Of a DNA stretch of 64,000 nt, positions 31,974 through 40,889 are shown one piece after another (within the stretch, counting starts at the first letter, position 1; every line of letters begins with the position of its first letter). A model generated the notes under the pieces. It searched no databases. It was not told the DNA's origin and saw only the letters and a program-made list of their open reading frames with translations. The stretch covers positions 1 to 64,000 of the forward strand of contig DIZF01000010.1 in the NCBI GenBank assembly GCA_002427815.1. Direction: 5' to 3'. This DNA comes from Ramlibacter tataouinensis. GTDB taxonomy: Bacteria; Pseudomonadota; Gammaproteobacteria; Burkholderiales; Burkholderiaceae_C. A program made the translations under genes and the position numbers.

Positions 31974-33848
31974 TCAGGCGGCCAGCTGGCGCTCGATCCG
32001 GACCCGGGTTTCCGCCAACTCGGCCGGCAGGTGATAACTCAGCTGCTGGAACAATTCGGTGTGCAGTTCCAGCTCCTTCGCCCAGGCCGCCTTGTCAATG
32101 CTGGTCACCTTGTCGAACTGGGCGGCGCTGAAGTCCAGGCCGGTCCAATCGAGGTCCTCGTAGGCCGGGCTCACGCCGAACGCGTTCGCAGCCCCGCCGG
32201 CCCTGCCTTCGATGCGATCGATCATCCACTTGAGCACCCGCATGTTCTCCCCGTAGCCGGGCCACACGAACTGGCCGTTGTCGCCTTTGCGGAACCAGTT
32301 GGTGGTGTAGATCAGCGGCAACTGCGCGCCCGAGGCCGCCAGTTTCTTGCCGAGGTCCAGCCAGTGCCGGAAATAATCCGACATGTTGTAGCCGGTGAAG
32401 GGCAGCATGGCGAAGGGGTCGCGCCGCACCACGCCGACCTGGCCGACGATGGCCGCGGTGGTCTCCGACCCCATGGTCGCGGCCATGTAGACGCCTTCCA
32501 CCCAGTTGCGCGCTTCGGTCACCAGCGGGACGGTGGTCGAGCGCCGGCCGCCGAAGATGAATGCGTCGATCGCGACGCCGTTGGGGTCGTCCCAGTCCGG
32601 ATCCAGCGCCGGGTTGTTCAAGGCCGACACGGTGAAGCGGGCATTCGGGTGCGCCGCCTTGGCGCCGGTTTCCCTGGCGATGGCGGGCGTCCAGTCCTTG
32701 CCCTGCCAATCCAGCGCGTGTTCGGGCGCCGGGCCCAGGCCTTCCCACCAGACGTCGCCGTCGTCGGTCAACGCGACGTTGGTGAAGATCACGTCCTTGT
32801 TCAGCGTGGCCATGCAGTTGGGGTTCGTTTCGTAATTCGTGCCGGGCGCCACTCCGAAGTAGCCGGCTTCGGGGTTGATAGCGTAGAGCCTCCCGTCGGC
32901 GTGCGGCTTGATCCAGGCGATGTCGTCGCCGATGGTGGTGACCTTCCAGCCATCGAAGCCCTTGGGCGGGATCAGCATCGCGAAATTGGTCTTGCCGCAG
33001 GCCGAGGGGAACGCCGCCGCCACGTGGTACTTCTTGCCTTCGGGGGTAGTGACGCCCATCAGCAGCATGTGCTCGGCCAGCCAGCCCAGACCACCGGGGG
33101 GGTCTTGGGCTTCTCTGCGCCCCATGATGGAAGCAATGCGCAAGGCAAAGCATTTCTTGCCCAGCAGCGCATTCCCGCCATAACCCGACCCGTAGGACCA
33201 GATTTCGCGGGTTTCGGGGTAGTGCACGATGTACTTGGTCTTGTTGCAGGGCCAGGCCACGTCGCGTTGGCCCGGCTCCAGCGGGGCGCCCACCGTGTGC
33301 ACGCAGGGCACGAAAGCGCCTTCGACCCCAAGGACGTCGTACACTCCCTTGCCCATGCGCGTCATGATCTTCATGTTGACGGCGACATAGGCGCTGTCAG
33401 ACAGCTCTACGCCGACGTGCGCAATGTGCGAACCCAGCGGGCCCATCGAGAACGGCACCACGTACATGGTGCGTCCGCGCATGCAGCCGTCGAACAAAGG
33501 CGCGAGCGTGGCACGCATGTCGTCCGGGGCCATCCAGTTGTTGGTCGGGCCGGCGTTCTCCTTGCGCTGCGAGCAGATGAAGGTCCGGTCTTCCACCCGG
33601 GCGACGTCGCTCGGGTCGGACCAGGCCAGGTAGGAGTTGGGACGCTTGACCGGGTCGAGCTTGCGCATCGTGCCCGCCGCCACCAGTTGCTGGCACAGGC
33701 GGTCATATTCTTCGTCGCTGCCGTCGCACCAATGGATCCGGTCCGGCTTGCACAGCGCGGCCATGTCGGCCACCCAGGCGATCAGCTTCGCATTCCTGAC
33801 GTAGGAGGGACGGTTCAAGTTCAGACCCTGCATCATGGGAGAGTTCAT
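31974..33848 (-). CDS. pckG: Phosphoenolpyruvate carboxykinase (GTP)
   Basis: Cytoplasmic enzyme converting oxaloacetate and GTP to phosphoenolpyruvate, CO2 and GDP, the first step of gluconeogenesis from C4 acids. The 624-residue protein has the GTP-type nucleotide and metal-binding elements: 'FPSACGKTNFAMLIPP' with the mobile-loop Cys and P-loop, 'TIGDDIAWIKPHADGRLYAINPEAGYFGVAPGTN' and 'FGGRRSTTVPLV'. AGGAGC precedes the ATG at 33848. About eight residues (REAQDPPG) near residue 245 look inserted relative to the usual GRDEGWLAEHM. It stands divergent from modA. Confidence 0.96.
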   Translation of the reverse strand: MNSPMMQGLNLNRPSYVRNAKLIAWVADMAALCKPDRIHWCDGSDEEYDRLCQQLVAAGTMRKLDPVKRPNSYLAWSDPSDVARVEDRTFICSQRKENAGPTNNWMAPDDMRATLAPLFDGCMRGRTMYVVPFSMGPLGSHIAHVGVELSDSAYVAVNMKIMTRMGKGVYDVLGVEGAFVPCVHTVGAPLEPGQRDVAWPCNKTKYIVHYPETREIWSYGSGYGGNALLGKKCFALRIASIMGRREAQDPPGGLGWLAEHMLLMGVTTPEGKKYHVAAAFPSACGKTNFAMLIPPKGFDGWKVTTIGDDIAWIKPHADGRLYAINPEAGYFGVAPGTNYETNPNCMATLNKDVIFTNVALTDDGDVWWEGLGPAPEHALDWQGKDWTPAIARETGAKAAHPNARFTVSALNNPALDPDWDDPNGVAIDAFIFGGRRSTTVPLVTEARNWVEGVYMAATMGSETTAAIVGQVGVVRRDPFAMLPFTGYNMSDYFRHWLDLGKKLAASGAQLPLIYTTNWFRKGDNGQFVWPGYGENMRVLKWMIDRIEGRAGGAANAFGVSPAYEDLDWTGLDFSAAQFDKVTSIDKAAWAKELELHTELFQQLSYHLPAELAETRVRIERQLAA

Positions 33849-34121
33849 CCAGTGCTCCTCTATATTCCTATGGTTTCAAAACAGTCGAAGCTCAGACCAT
33901 CGAGCGGGGTTCCTCCTGAAACCGGGTCTGGCTCAGCCAAATGCGGGGTTGCGGGATGGGCAACGGGGGGCGTGTGAAGGGTGTTTCACAATCCGCGGGT
34001 CGGCTGGGGGAGCCAATTCTAGGGAACGGGGGTGGGTCGTGGCGGTCAGCTGGAGGAAAATCAATGCAAAGCGTGCATGAGGTTATGCGTCAAAACCTGG
34101 ACGATCGAGGAGGGCCGCTCC

Positions 34122-34901
34122 ATGCTTAAGCGCGACTTTTTCGGCGCGGCAGTTACCCTGGCCACGGGCGCCATCGCCTGGGCGGAACAGCCGGGCGCCG
34201 TCTCTTCGCGGCTCATCCGGGTCGCGGCCGCGAGCGACCTGCAGTTCGCGCTGGCCGAGCTCGCCGGGCAGTACCGGCAAGAAACCGGACAGCAGGTCCA
34301 GCTCAGTCTGGGGTCGTCGGGGAATTTCACGCAACAGATCCGGCAAGGGCTGCCGGTAGACCTGTTCATGGCGGCGGACGAGGATTACGTGTTCCAGCTC
34401 GCCGATGCCGGTCTGACGCAAGACCGCGGCGTTGTCTATGCCCTCGGCCGCATCGCGGTTCTGGTTCCGGCCGCCTCGCCGGTGCCGCTCGACCCCGCTT
34501 TGCGCGGTTTGCGCGAAGCGCTGCCCGGCCTGCGGCATTTCGCCATCGGCAACCCCGAGCACGCGCCCTACGGCCGCGCCGCGCAGCAGGCGCTGGAACG
34601 GCTGGGTTTGTGGGAGCTCGTCCGGACCAAGCTGGTGATCGGGGAGAACATCGCCCAGGCCACGCAGTTCGTCACCAGCGGCGCGGCGCAGGCGGGCATC
34701 ACGGCTGCCTCGCTCGCCCTGGCGCCGGAAGTGGCGCGGTTGACGCGCTCGTTGACGCTGCCGGCCGATCTGCACGCGCCATTGCGACAGCGCATGGTGC
34801 TGCTGCGCTCGGCCGGCGGCCCGGCGGCGGATTTCTATCGTTTCCTGCGCAGCCCCGCGGCGCGAACGGTGTTGCAGCGCTATGGCTTCGGCCCGGGCTA
34901 G
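34122..34901 (+). CDS. modA: Molybdate ABC transporter substrate-binding protein ModA
   Basis: Periplasmic molybdate/tungstate receptor of 259 residues with a signal peptide (about 1-22) and the ModA pattern 'VAAASDLQFALAELAGQYRQETGQQVQLSLGSSGNFTQQIRQGLPVDLFMAADEDYV', where the Ser residues of 'ASDL' and 'GSSGN' bind the oxyanion. GAGGAGGG upstream supports the ATG at 34122. It is followed directly by modB and modC. No ModE operator or molybdenum riboswitch is evident in the 273-base region shared with pckG. Confidence 0.93.
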   Translation: MLKRDFFGAAVTLATGAIAWAEQPGAVSSRLIRVAAASDLQFALAELAGQYRQETGQQVQLSLGSSGNFTQQIRQGLPVDLFMAADEDYVFQLADAGLTQDRGVVYALGRIAVLVPAASPVPLDPALRGLREALPGLRHFAIGNPEHAPYGRAAQQALERLGLWELVRTKLVIGENIAQATQFVTSGAAQAGITAASLALAPEVARLTRSLTLPADLHAPLRQRMVLLRSAGGPAADFYRFLRSPAARTVLQRYGFGPG

Positions 34902-34934
34902 GGACCGGGTGGCGGCTCGGTCACAATCGCGGCC

Positions 34935-35603
34935 ATGGATTGGCAAGCTGCCCGGGTCTCGCTGCTGCTGGCCGTGCTGACGGCCTCGCTGCTGTTGCCA
35001 CCCGGTATTGCACTGGCGCGCTGGCTGGCGCTCACCTCCTGGCGAGGCAAGCCACTGGCCGAGGCCACGCTCATGCTGCCGCTGCTGCTGCCGCCCACCG
35101 TGATCGGCTTTTACCTGCTGGCCTCCTTCGGGCAGGGCTCGGCGGTCGGCTCCTGGCTCGCCCGGCAGTTCGACCTGAGGCTGGTGTTCAGCTTTGAAGG
35201 CCTGCTCGCGGCCAGTCTCCTGATCAATCTTCCATTCATGGTCCAGCCGATCCAGCGCGCGTTCGCGTCCATTCCGCATTCGCTGCGGGAAGCCGCCTGG
35301 GTGTGCGGGCTGGGCCGCTGGCGCACCTTCGTGAAGATCGAGTTGCCGCTCGCCTGGCCCGGCCTGCTGGCCGGTGTTGCCCTCACCGCCGCCCACACCT
35401 TGGGCGAGTTCGGTGTGGTCCTCATGGTGGGCGGCAGCATACCGGGCCAGACCCGCACGCTCAGCATCGCCATTTACGACCGTGTGCAGGCCTTCGACAT
35501 GGCAGCCGCCCAGGTGATGTCGCTGGTGCTGGTGGCGTGTTCGCTGGTCGCGGTGGCGCTGGTGTTCGCCGCCGACCGGCGCCGGCCTTTGCAGGAACGT
35601 TGA
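34935..35603 (+). CDS. modB: Molybdate ABC transporter permease ModB
   Basis: Inner-membrane permease of 222 residues with about five spans and the ModB features 'LPLLLPPTVIGFYLLASFG' and the cytoplasmic EAA loop 'SLREAAWVCGLGRWRTFVKIELPLAWPGLLAG'. It starts 33 bases after modA. It forms the channel dimer through which molybdate passes and contacts ModC through the EAA loop. Confidence 0.94.
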   Translation: MDWQAARVSLLLAVLTASLLLPPGIALARWLALTSWRGKPLAEATLMLPLLLPPTVIGFYLLASFGQGSAVGSWLARQFDLRLVFSFEGLLAASLLINLPFMVQPIQRAFASIPHSLREAAWVCGLGRWRTFVKIELPLAWPGLLAGVALTAAHTLGEFGVVLMVGGSIPGQTRTLSIAIYDRVQAFDMAAAQVMSLVLVACSLVAVALVFAADRRRPLQER

Positions 35604-35661
35604 ATGCCGATGCCGCGCGCCCCGACCCCGGCCGCTCGAGGCGGCGCGCCGCGGGCTTGAG

Positions 35662-36768
35662 ATGACTACCCTGGAAGTGCAGCTCCACAACACCACGCCG
35701 ATGCGGCTGGACGCGCGTTTCGATTGCGCCGCCGGCGAGCTGGTGGCGCTGGTGGGCCCCTCGGGCAGCGGGAAGACCAGCCTGCTGCGGGCCATCGCCG
35801 GACTGCTGAAAAGCCGCAGCCTGCGCGGCCGGATCGGCATCGGCCCCGAGGCCTGGTTCGACAGCGAGCGCGGCCTGGACCTGGCACCGCAGCAACGGCA
35901 CGCCGGCCTGGTGTTTCAGCATTACGCCCTGTTCCCGCACCTGAGCGCCCTGCAGAACGTGGCCATCGCCGCCCGCCGGCCACCTGCCGAAAACCAGTTT
36001 CGATCCCTGTTCGAGCGCCTGGGCCTGGCCGGCCTGGAGCAGCGCCGTCCGGCCCAGCTGTCAGGCGGACAACAGCAGCGCGTCGCACTGGCCCGGGCGC
36101 TGGCCAGCGAGCCCAAGGTGCTGTTGCTGGACGAACCGTTCTCGGCCGTGGATGCGCCGGCTCGGCAGGCGCTCTACCACGAGTTGGCGTTTCTGCGGCA
36201 AAGCCTTTCGACGCCCATGGTGCTGGTGACGCATGACCTGGGCGAAGCGCGGCGCCTGGCGGACCGGGTGGTGATCCTGGACGCCGGACAGACTTTGCAG
36301 GCCGGATCTCCGGCCCAGGTTTTTTCCAGCCCGCGCAACGCGCGCGTGGCCGAACTGGTCGGGATCCAGAATCATTTCAGCGGGCGCTTCCACAAGCAGG
36401 AGCCGGGCTGGGGTCGCCTGGGTTGGGGCGACGGCGAGCAGGTCAGCCTGCGCGTGCTCGACAAGAACCGGATTCCGGATGGCGCCTCGGTCACCTGGGT
36501 GATTGCCGGGGAACGCATCGATCTGCTGGCCGACGGCATGGCCCAGGGCAACACCTTGCGCTGTGAAATCATCGAGCAGCTCGCGCTGGGGGAGACCAGC
36601 CTGTGTGCACTGCGGCCCGACGGCTTGCCGGGCCAGCAGCTCACGCTGAATCTGTCAACGGCCCAGCTGCGTTCGCTGGACGCCGGGGTGGGTCGCTGGT
36701 TACGGCTGCAGATCGCGCCCGAGGCGGTTCACATCATGCCGCAGAAGGAACTTGCCGCGCAGCAATAG
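35662..36768 (+). CDS. modC: Molybdate ABC transporter ATP-binding protein ModC
   Basis: ATPase subunit of 368 residues: Walker A GPSGSGKTS near residue 30, signature 'LSGGQQQRVALARAL' near 133, Walker B 'VLLLDEPFSAVD' and the switch His in 'LVTHDL'. Residues after about 240 form a C-terminal regulatory TOBE-like region, which in ModC binds molybdate and feeds back on uptake. It ends the modABC operon and is convergent with a small membrane protein three bases away. Confidence 0.94.
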   Translation: MTTLEVQLHNTTPMRLDARFDCAAGELVALVGPSGSGKTSLLRAIAGLLKSRSLRGRIGIGPEAWFDSERGLDLAPQQRHAGLVFQHYALFPHLSALQNVAIAARRPPAENQFRSLFERLGLAGLEQRRPAQLSGGQQQRVALARALASEPKVLLLDEPFSAVDAPARQALYHELAFLRQSLSTPMVLVTHDLGEARRLADRVVILDAGQTLQAGSPAQVFSSPRNARVAELVGIQNHFSGRFHKQEPGWGRLGWGDGEQVSLRVLDKNRIPDGASVTWVIAGERIDLLADGMAQGNTLRCEIIEQLALGETSLCALRPDGLPGQQLTLNLSTAQLRSLDAGVGRWLRLQIAPEAVHIMPQKELAAQQ

Positions 36769-36771
36769 CCT

Positions 36772-36924
36772 TCAGGCCAGGTAAACGGCGATGAAGGCCA
36801 GCAGGAAGATCAGGACCGCGCCCATCAAGGGCAAGACGATGGGAATGACGTGCACGATCGCATCGACCGGGTCTTGCGGCTCGTGCTCGTTGCCGTGGCT
36901 CTGGCGAGCTTCGGGGGTGGACAT
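36772..36924 (-). CDS. Small single-pass membrane protein (50 residues)
   Basis: A 50-codon open frame in the gap downstream of modC. It encodes a hydrophilic, acidic/His-containing N-terminus (STPEARQSHGNEHEPQDPVD) and a C-terminal hydrophobic helix (about 26-50, VIPIVLPLMGAVLIFLLAFIAVYLA). The even codon structure, a good upstream purine tract (gaggaaac) and the complete membrane segment argue that it is real. Function unknown. Confidence 0.65.
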   Translation of the reverse strand: MSTPEARQSHGNEHEPQDPVDAIVHVIPIVLPLMGAVLIFLLAFIAVYLA

Positions 36925-37119
36925 TGGGTTTCCTCTGGATGCGGTCAGCGTGACCGGTGGATTCTAGCGTCGCCAAGACACGCCCTGCGGCAGAGCAGCC
37001 AGCCGGCTCGATTCACGGCAGCGCGCAAGTGGCGCTGGCCCGGCTCACGCTCTTGCCGTCATCGGCGCCGCGAGTAGCGAAACACCCGGCCAGCGCCGAG
37101 CGCAGCCCATCCGTGTTCA

Positions 37120-38319
37120 TCATTGCTCCTGGGCCTGGAAGCCGCCTTGATGCAAGGCGGCGAGCACATCCCGGATGTGTTCGCGCCCGCGGGTCTGGAT
37201 CACCAGTTCGACCTCGACGTTCTGGGCCGCAAGCACCGTGAACGCTCGCTGGTGATGGACCTCGTCGATGTTGGCGCCTGCTTCGCTGACGATCGCCGTG
37301 ATCCGCGCCAGCGAGCCGGGGACGTCGCGCGCGCTGACCCGGATACGGGCGAGCCGGCCGGCCCGCACCATGCCGCGTTCGATGATCGCCGCCAGCAACA
37401 GGGGGTCGATATTGCCCCCGCTCAGCACCAGCCCGACTTTGCGGCCGCGGAATCGGCCCGGGTCCTTCAACAACGCGGCCAGGGGGGCGGCGCCCGCGCC
37501 CTCGACCAGGGTCTTTTCGATCTCCAGCAGCATCACGATGGCCTGCTCGATGTCGCCCTCGTCCACCAGCACGATGTCGTCCACCAGCTTTTCGACGATC
37601 TCCTGCGTCACGCGGCCCGGCGTGCCCACCGCGATGCCGTCGGCGATCGTGCTGCTGCCCTGGGGCAGCGATTGATGCTTGATCGCGTTGAACATGCTGG
37701 GAAAACGCAGCGTCTGCACGCCGATCACCTCGATGTCCGGTTTCAGCGCCTTGGCCGCCACCGCGATACCGGCGATCAGGCCGCCGCCGCCCACTGCCAC
37801 CACCAGGGTGTCGAGCTGCGGCACGGCTTCCAGCATCTCGATCCCCACCGTGCCCTGGCCGGCCACGATGGCTTCGTCGTCATAGGGGTGCACGAAAGTC
37901 AGGCGCTGCTCGACCGCGAGCTTCAGCGCATGGTTGCGCGCCTCGTCCAGGGTGTCGCCATGCAGGACGATTTCGGCGCCGAAGCTGCGGGTGCGCTCGA
38001 CCTTCACCCCCGGCGTGAAGCGGGGCATCACGATCACCGCCCGCAGGCCCAGCCGCTGGGCGTGATACGCCACGCCCTGGGCATGGTTGCCCGCGCTCAT
38101 GGCGATCACCCCCAGTGCGCGCTCCTCATCATTGAGCTGGGCCAGCTTGTTGCAGGCGCCGCGTTCCTTGAACGAGGCGGTGAACTGCAGATTCTCGAAC
38201 TTGAGGAAAACCTGCGCGCCCACGATCTGGGAGATCGTGCGCGACTCCACGCAGGGAGTGTTCAACACCTGTCCCTGCAGCCGGACGGCGGCAGCGCGAA
38301 TGTCGGCGAGTTCGATCAT
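37120..38319 (-). CDS. Threonine ammonia-lyase with C-terminal ACT domain
   Basis: PLP enzyme of 399 residues that deaminates threonine to 2-oxobutyrate, for isoleucine synthesis or threonine breakdown. The PLP lysine is in 'FTASFKERGACNKL' (near residue 50), the phosphate-binding loop is 'VGGGGLIAG', and 'SAGNHAQGVAYHA' is conserved. A single ACT domain follows after about residue 325 ('IRVSARDVPGSLARITAIVSEAGANIDEVHHQRAF'), as in the short form of the enzyme. The ATG at 38319 (MIELAD) is the family start. It is divergent from the AAA+ gene. Confidence 0.93.
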   Translation of the reverse strand: MIELADIRAAAVRLQGQVLNTPCVESRTISQIVGAQVFLKFENLQFTASFKERGACNKLAQLNDEERALGVIAMSAGNHAQGVAYHAQRLGLRAVIVMPRFTPGVKVERTRSFGAEIVLHGDTLDEARNHALKLAVEQRLTFVHPYDDEAIVAGQGTVGIEMLEAVPQLDTLVVAVGGGGLIAGIAVAAKALKPDIEVIGVQTLRFPSMFNAIKHQSLPQGSSTIADGIAVGTPGRVTQEIVEKLVDDIVLVDEGDIEQAIVMLLEIEKTLVEGAGAAPLAALLKDPGRFRGRKVGLVLSGGNIDPLLLAAIIERGMVRAGRLARIRVSARDVPGSLARITAIVSEAGANIDEVHHQRAFTVLAAQNVEVELVIQTRGREHIRDVLAALHQGGFQAQEQ

Positions 38320-38443
38320 TTCGGCGATTGTCGGTGTAAAGGGCCGCCAAAGTGGGGAGATTCCCCACGGTCGACGTCTTCCATGTAGCATCAAGTCGCG
38401 TTATTGTGATCAGCAGCGCCCTTTGAGCCTGGAGGCTTTCGCG

Positions 38444-40741
38444 ATGGCCAAGCGTTCAGTCGATGTGCAAGTACTTCCCTCGCCGGGTCTGAAGGACGCG
38501 CCGGTGCTGGATCTGATGTGCTCGCATTTCGTGCTGACGCTCGCCGCGAAGCAGGGCAACAAGTTCAATGTGCGCCGCGACCTGAACGGCCTGCTGTCGC
38601 TGGCCGGCCGGCACCTGGTGTGGCCGGCGCCGGCCCTGGCGCGGCTGCGCGAATTCCTGGGGCGCCGGTGCAAGGACAACGAATTCTGGCGCGGCCACGA
38701 ACAGCTCGCCACCCAGGAGTTTCTGGACCGTCATGGTGTCTGGCGCGGACCCTACGAAGAGGGCACGCTGTTCTTCTACCTGGACGAATACGCCAAGGAC
38801 CAGCCCAAGGACCTGCTGTCGGTGCTCGCCGTCACCGGCGAGTGGCTCACCCATGCGCTGAAGAAGCACTCGACGCTGGTGGAAAAGAACATCGATGCGC
38901 TGTCGGGCCTGCTGCTGCTGAACAAGGCCGAGCGCGCGCTGTTGCTGTACGGCACGCTGGCGCGCTACCAGCGCGACTTGCGCAGCCTGCTGGTGGAGTT
39001 CAAGGTCAACAATGCGCCCGAGGCCTACGCCGCCATCGCCGAGATCGCCGGCGTCAACGCCACCGACGTGGGCGAGGCCCTGCGTGCCGGCTCGCGGCTC
39101 GAGCGCATCGGGCTGGTCGAGAACCTGATTTCCGAACACAACATCACCGACCTGGCCGACCTGATGAAGGTCAGCGAAAAGCTGCCGCCGGTGTTGATGC
39201 GCGAGTACCGCGACCAGAACGAGTTGATGGCGGTGTTCACGCGGCCATCGGCCAAGAGCGCCCTGGGACTGCAGGACTTCAGCTTCGTGGAAGACGCGCA
39301 GGTCCTGTCGTCGCTATTGCGCAATGCCGTTGCGCGCAAGGAGCCCGGCGTCAACGTGTTGCTGTATGGGCCGCCGGGCACCGGCAAGACCGAACTGGCC
39401 AAGGTGGTGGCGCAGGCCGCGGGTCTTGAGCTGTTCGAAGTCGAATATGCCGACCGCGACGGCAACTCGCTGAGCGGCCGCGACCGCTACCGGTCCCTGC
39501 AGATTGCGCAGGTGTTCCTCAAGGGCAGCGCCCAGGCAGCGTTGCTGTTCGACGAGGTGGAGGACGTCTTTCCTCCGATTTCCAGCGAAGCCGCGCAGCT
39601 GATGGCCCGCGCCGAGCAGGTGGTCGCACCGCCCAACGGCAGCGTCAGCGGCAAGGCCTGGGTGAACCAGATCCTGGAGTCGAACGCCGTTCCCACCATC
39701 TGGGTCACCAACCGGATCGAGCAGATCGACCCCGCGTTCCGGCGCCGCTTTGCCTACCACCTGGAGCTGAAGTCGCCGCCCCCCGGCGCGCGCGAGGGCC
39801 TGGTGCGCAAGACCCTGGAAGGCGTCACGATCTCCGATACGTTCATCGCCAAGTTGACCGAGCGCAAGGGGCTGACCCCGGCGCAGATCCGCACGGCGGT
39901 TCGCTTCGCGGGGCTGGCCAGCGCGGACGGCAGTTCGATGGAAAGCCTGATCGAGCGCCAGCTGCGCAACTCGGACCAGGCCCTGGGGAATCGGGCGCAT
40001 GAAGCCGGCGCGCGCCGCAGCGTCACCACCTACGACCTGGACATGCTCAACGTCGACAGCCGCTTCGAGATCGCCCGGATCGTGGAGGCATTGAAGGCGC
40101 GCGGGCATGGCTCGCTGTGCTTCTACGGCGCGCCCGGCACCGGCAAGACGGCGCTGGCCGAGCACATCGCGAAGAGCTTGGACAAGCCGCTGCTGGTCAA
40201 GCAGGCCAGCGACCTGATGAGCAAGTTCGTCGGCGAGACCGAGCAGAACATGGCCGGCATGTTTCGCGAAGCCGAGAACGAGAAAGCCGTGCTGTTGCTG
40301 GACGAGGCCGACAGTTTCCTGCAGGACCGGCGCGGTGCGCAGCGCACCTACGAGGTGACCGAGGTCAACGAGATGCTGCAGGGCATGGAGCGTTTCAACG
40401 GCATTTTCGTGTGCACCACCAACCTGATGGACCGCATCGATCAGGCCGCGCTGCGGCGCTTCACCTTCAAGATCCGGTTCAAGCCGCTCACCGCCGTTCA
40501 GCGCGAGAAGATGTTCGTCATCGAAGCGCTGGCGGGCGATGCGGGCGCACTGACCGACGAGGTGAAGGCCAGGTTGGCCAAGCTCGATCAGTTGTGCCCC
40601 GGTGACTTCGCTGCGGTCAAGCGACAGGTCGACATCCTGGCGGCGCAGTTCAACGCCACCGAGTTCCTGGAACAGCTCGAGGCCGAGCACCGCATCAAGC
40701 CCGAGGTGCGGGAGCAGCGCAACATCGGTTTTCTGCCCTGA
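38444..40741 (+). CDS. Tandem AAA+ ATPase of unknown function
   Basis: A 765-residue cytoplasmic protein with a helical N-terminal region (about 1-280) and two AAA+ modules. Module 1 has Walker A GPPGTGKTE (309-317), Walker B LLFDE (367-371) and an Arg-finger-like FRRRF; module 2 has Walker A GAPGTGKTA (562-570), Walker B LLLDE (617-621) and the pore-like 'KFVGETEQNMAGMF'. The layout recalls Cdc48-type remodellers, but I know no characterised bacterial homologue. ATG 38444 is preceded by ggagg. It is monocistronic, ending in a terminator. Confidence 0.85.
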   Translation: MAKRSVDVQVLPSPGLKDAPVLDLMCSHFVLTLAAKQGNKFNVRRDLNGLLSLAGRHLVWPAPALARLREFLGRRCKDNEFWRGHEQLATQEFLDRHGVWRGPYEEGTLFFYLDEYAKDQPKDLLSVLAVTGEWLTHALKKHSTLVEKNIDALSGLLLLNKAERALLLYGTLARYQRDLRSLLVEFKVNNAPEAYAAIAEIAGVNATDVGEALRAGSRLERIGLVENLISEHNITDLADLMKVSEKLPPVLMREYRDQNELMAVFTRPSAKSALGLQDFSFVEDAQVLSSLLRNAVARKEPGVNVLLYGPPGTGKTELAKVVAQAAGLELFEVEYADRDGNSLSGRDRYRSLQIAQVFLKGSAQAALLFDEVEDVFPPISSEAAQLMARAEQVVAPPNGSVSGKAWVNQILESNAVPTIWVTNRIEQIDPAFRRRFAYHLELKSPPPGAREGLVRKTLEGVTISDTFIAKLTERKGLTPAQIRTAVRFAGLASADGSSMESLIERQLRNSDQALGNRAHEAGARRSVTTYDLDMLNVDSRFEIARIVEALKARGHGSLCFYGAPGTGKTALAEHIAKSLDKPLLVKQASDLMSKFVGETEQNMAGMFREAENEKAVLLLDEADSFLQDRRGAQRTYEVTEVNEMLQGMERFNGIFVCTTNLMDRIDQAALRRFTFKIRFKPLTAVQREKMFVIEALAGDAGALTDEVKARLAKLDQLCPGDFAAVKRQVDILAAQFNATEFLEQLEAEHRIKPEVREQRNIGFLP

Positions 40742-40759
40742 TTGTTGTCGACACCGGAC

Positions 40760-40800
40760 GGCGACAGGCCCTTTCCGGCCGTCGCCCGGCCGGGTTTTCT
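40760..40800 (+). terminator. Probable terminator after the AAA+ gene
   Basis: GGCGAC (40760-40765) pairs with GTCGCC (40781-40786) around an inner GGCC/GGCC pair, and a T-rich tract begins at 40795. The T-run is separated from the stem by some GC-rich bases, so the call is moderate. Confidence 0.5.
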
Positions 40801-40813
40801 TGTCCCAGATCAA
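40800..40813 (+). promoter_or_regulatory. Possible FNR-type site upstream of nrdD
   Basis: TTGTCccagATCAA matches the FNR consensus TTGAT-N4-ATCAA at 8 of 10 positions (right half perfect). It lies just before the first NrdR box and would suit oxygen-dependent control of an anaerobic enzyme. Confidence 0.4.
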
Positions 40814-40859
40814 ACTACATGTAGTGTCTGATGGGTATCGTGAACGCTACAGGTAGTGT
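40812..40859 (+). promoter_or_regulatory. Pair of NrdR boxes upstream of nrdD
   Basis: AAACTACATGTAGTGT (40812-40827) and ACGCTACAGGTAGTGT (40844-40859) both fit the NrdR box consensus (ACACTATATATAGTGT-like). Their centres are 32 bases apart, about three helical turns, the standard tandem spacing. NrdR represses ribonucleotide reductase operons when dATP is high. Confidence 0.9.
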
Positions 40860-40889
40860 TTTTATCTATTTGGAGCGCACAGAGAACCC

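Noticed and set aside
33849..34121. Molybdenum riboswitch or ModE operator before modA
   Set aside because: No ModE-type inverted repeat and no aptamer-like conserved blocks were found; only a good Shine-Dalgarno before modA.
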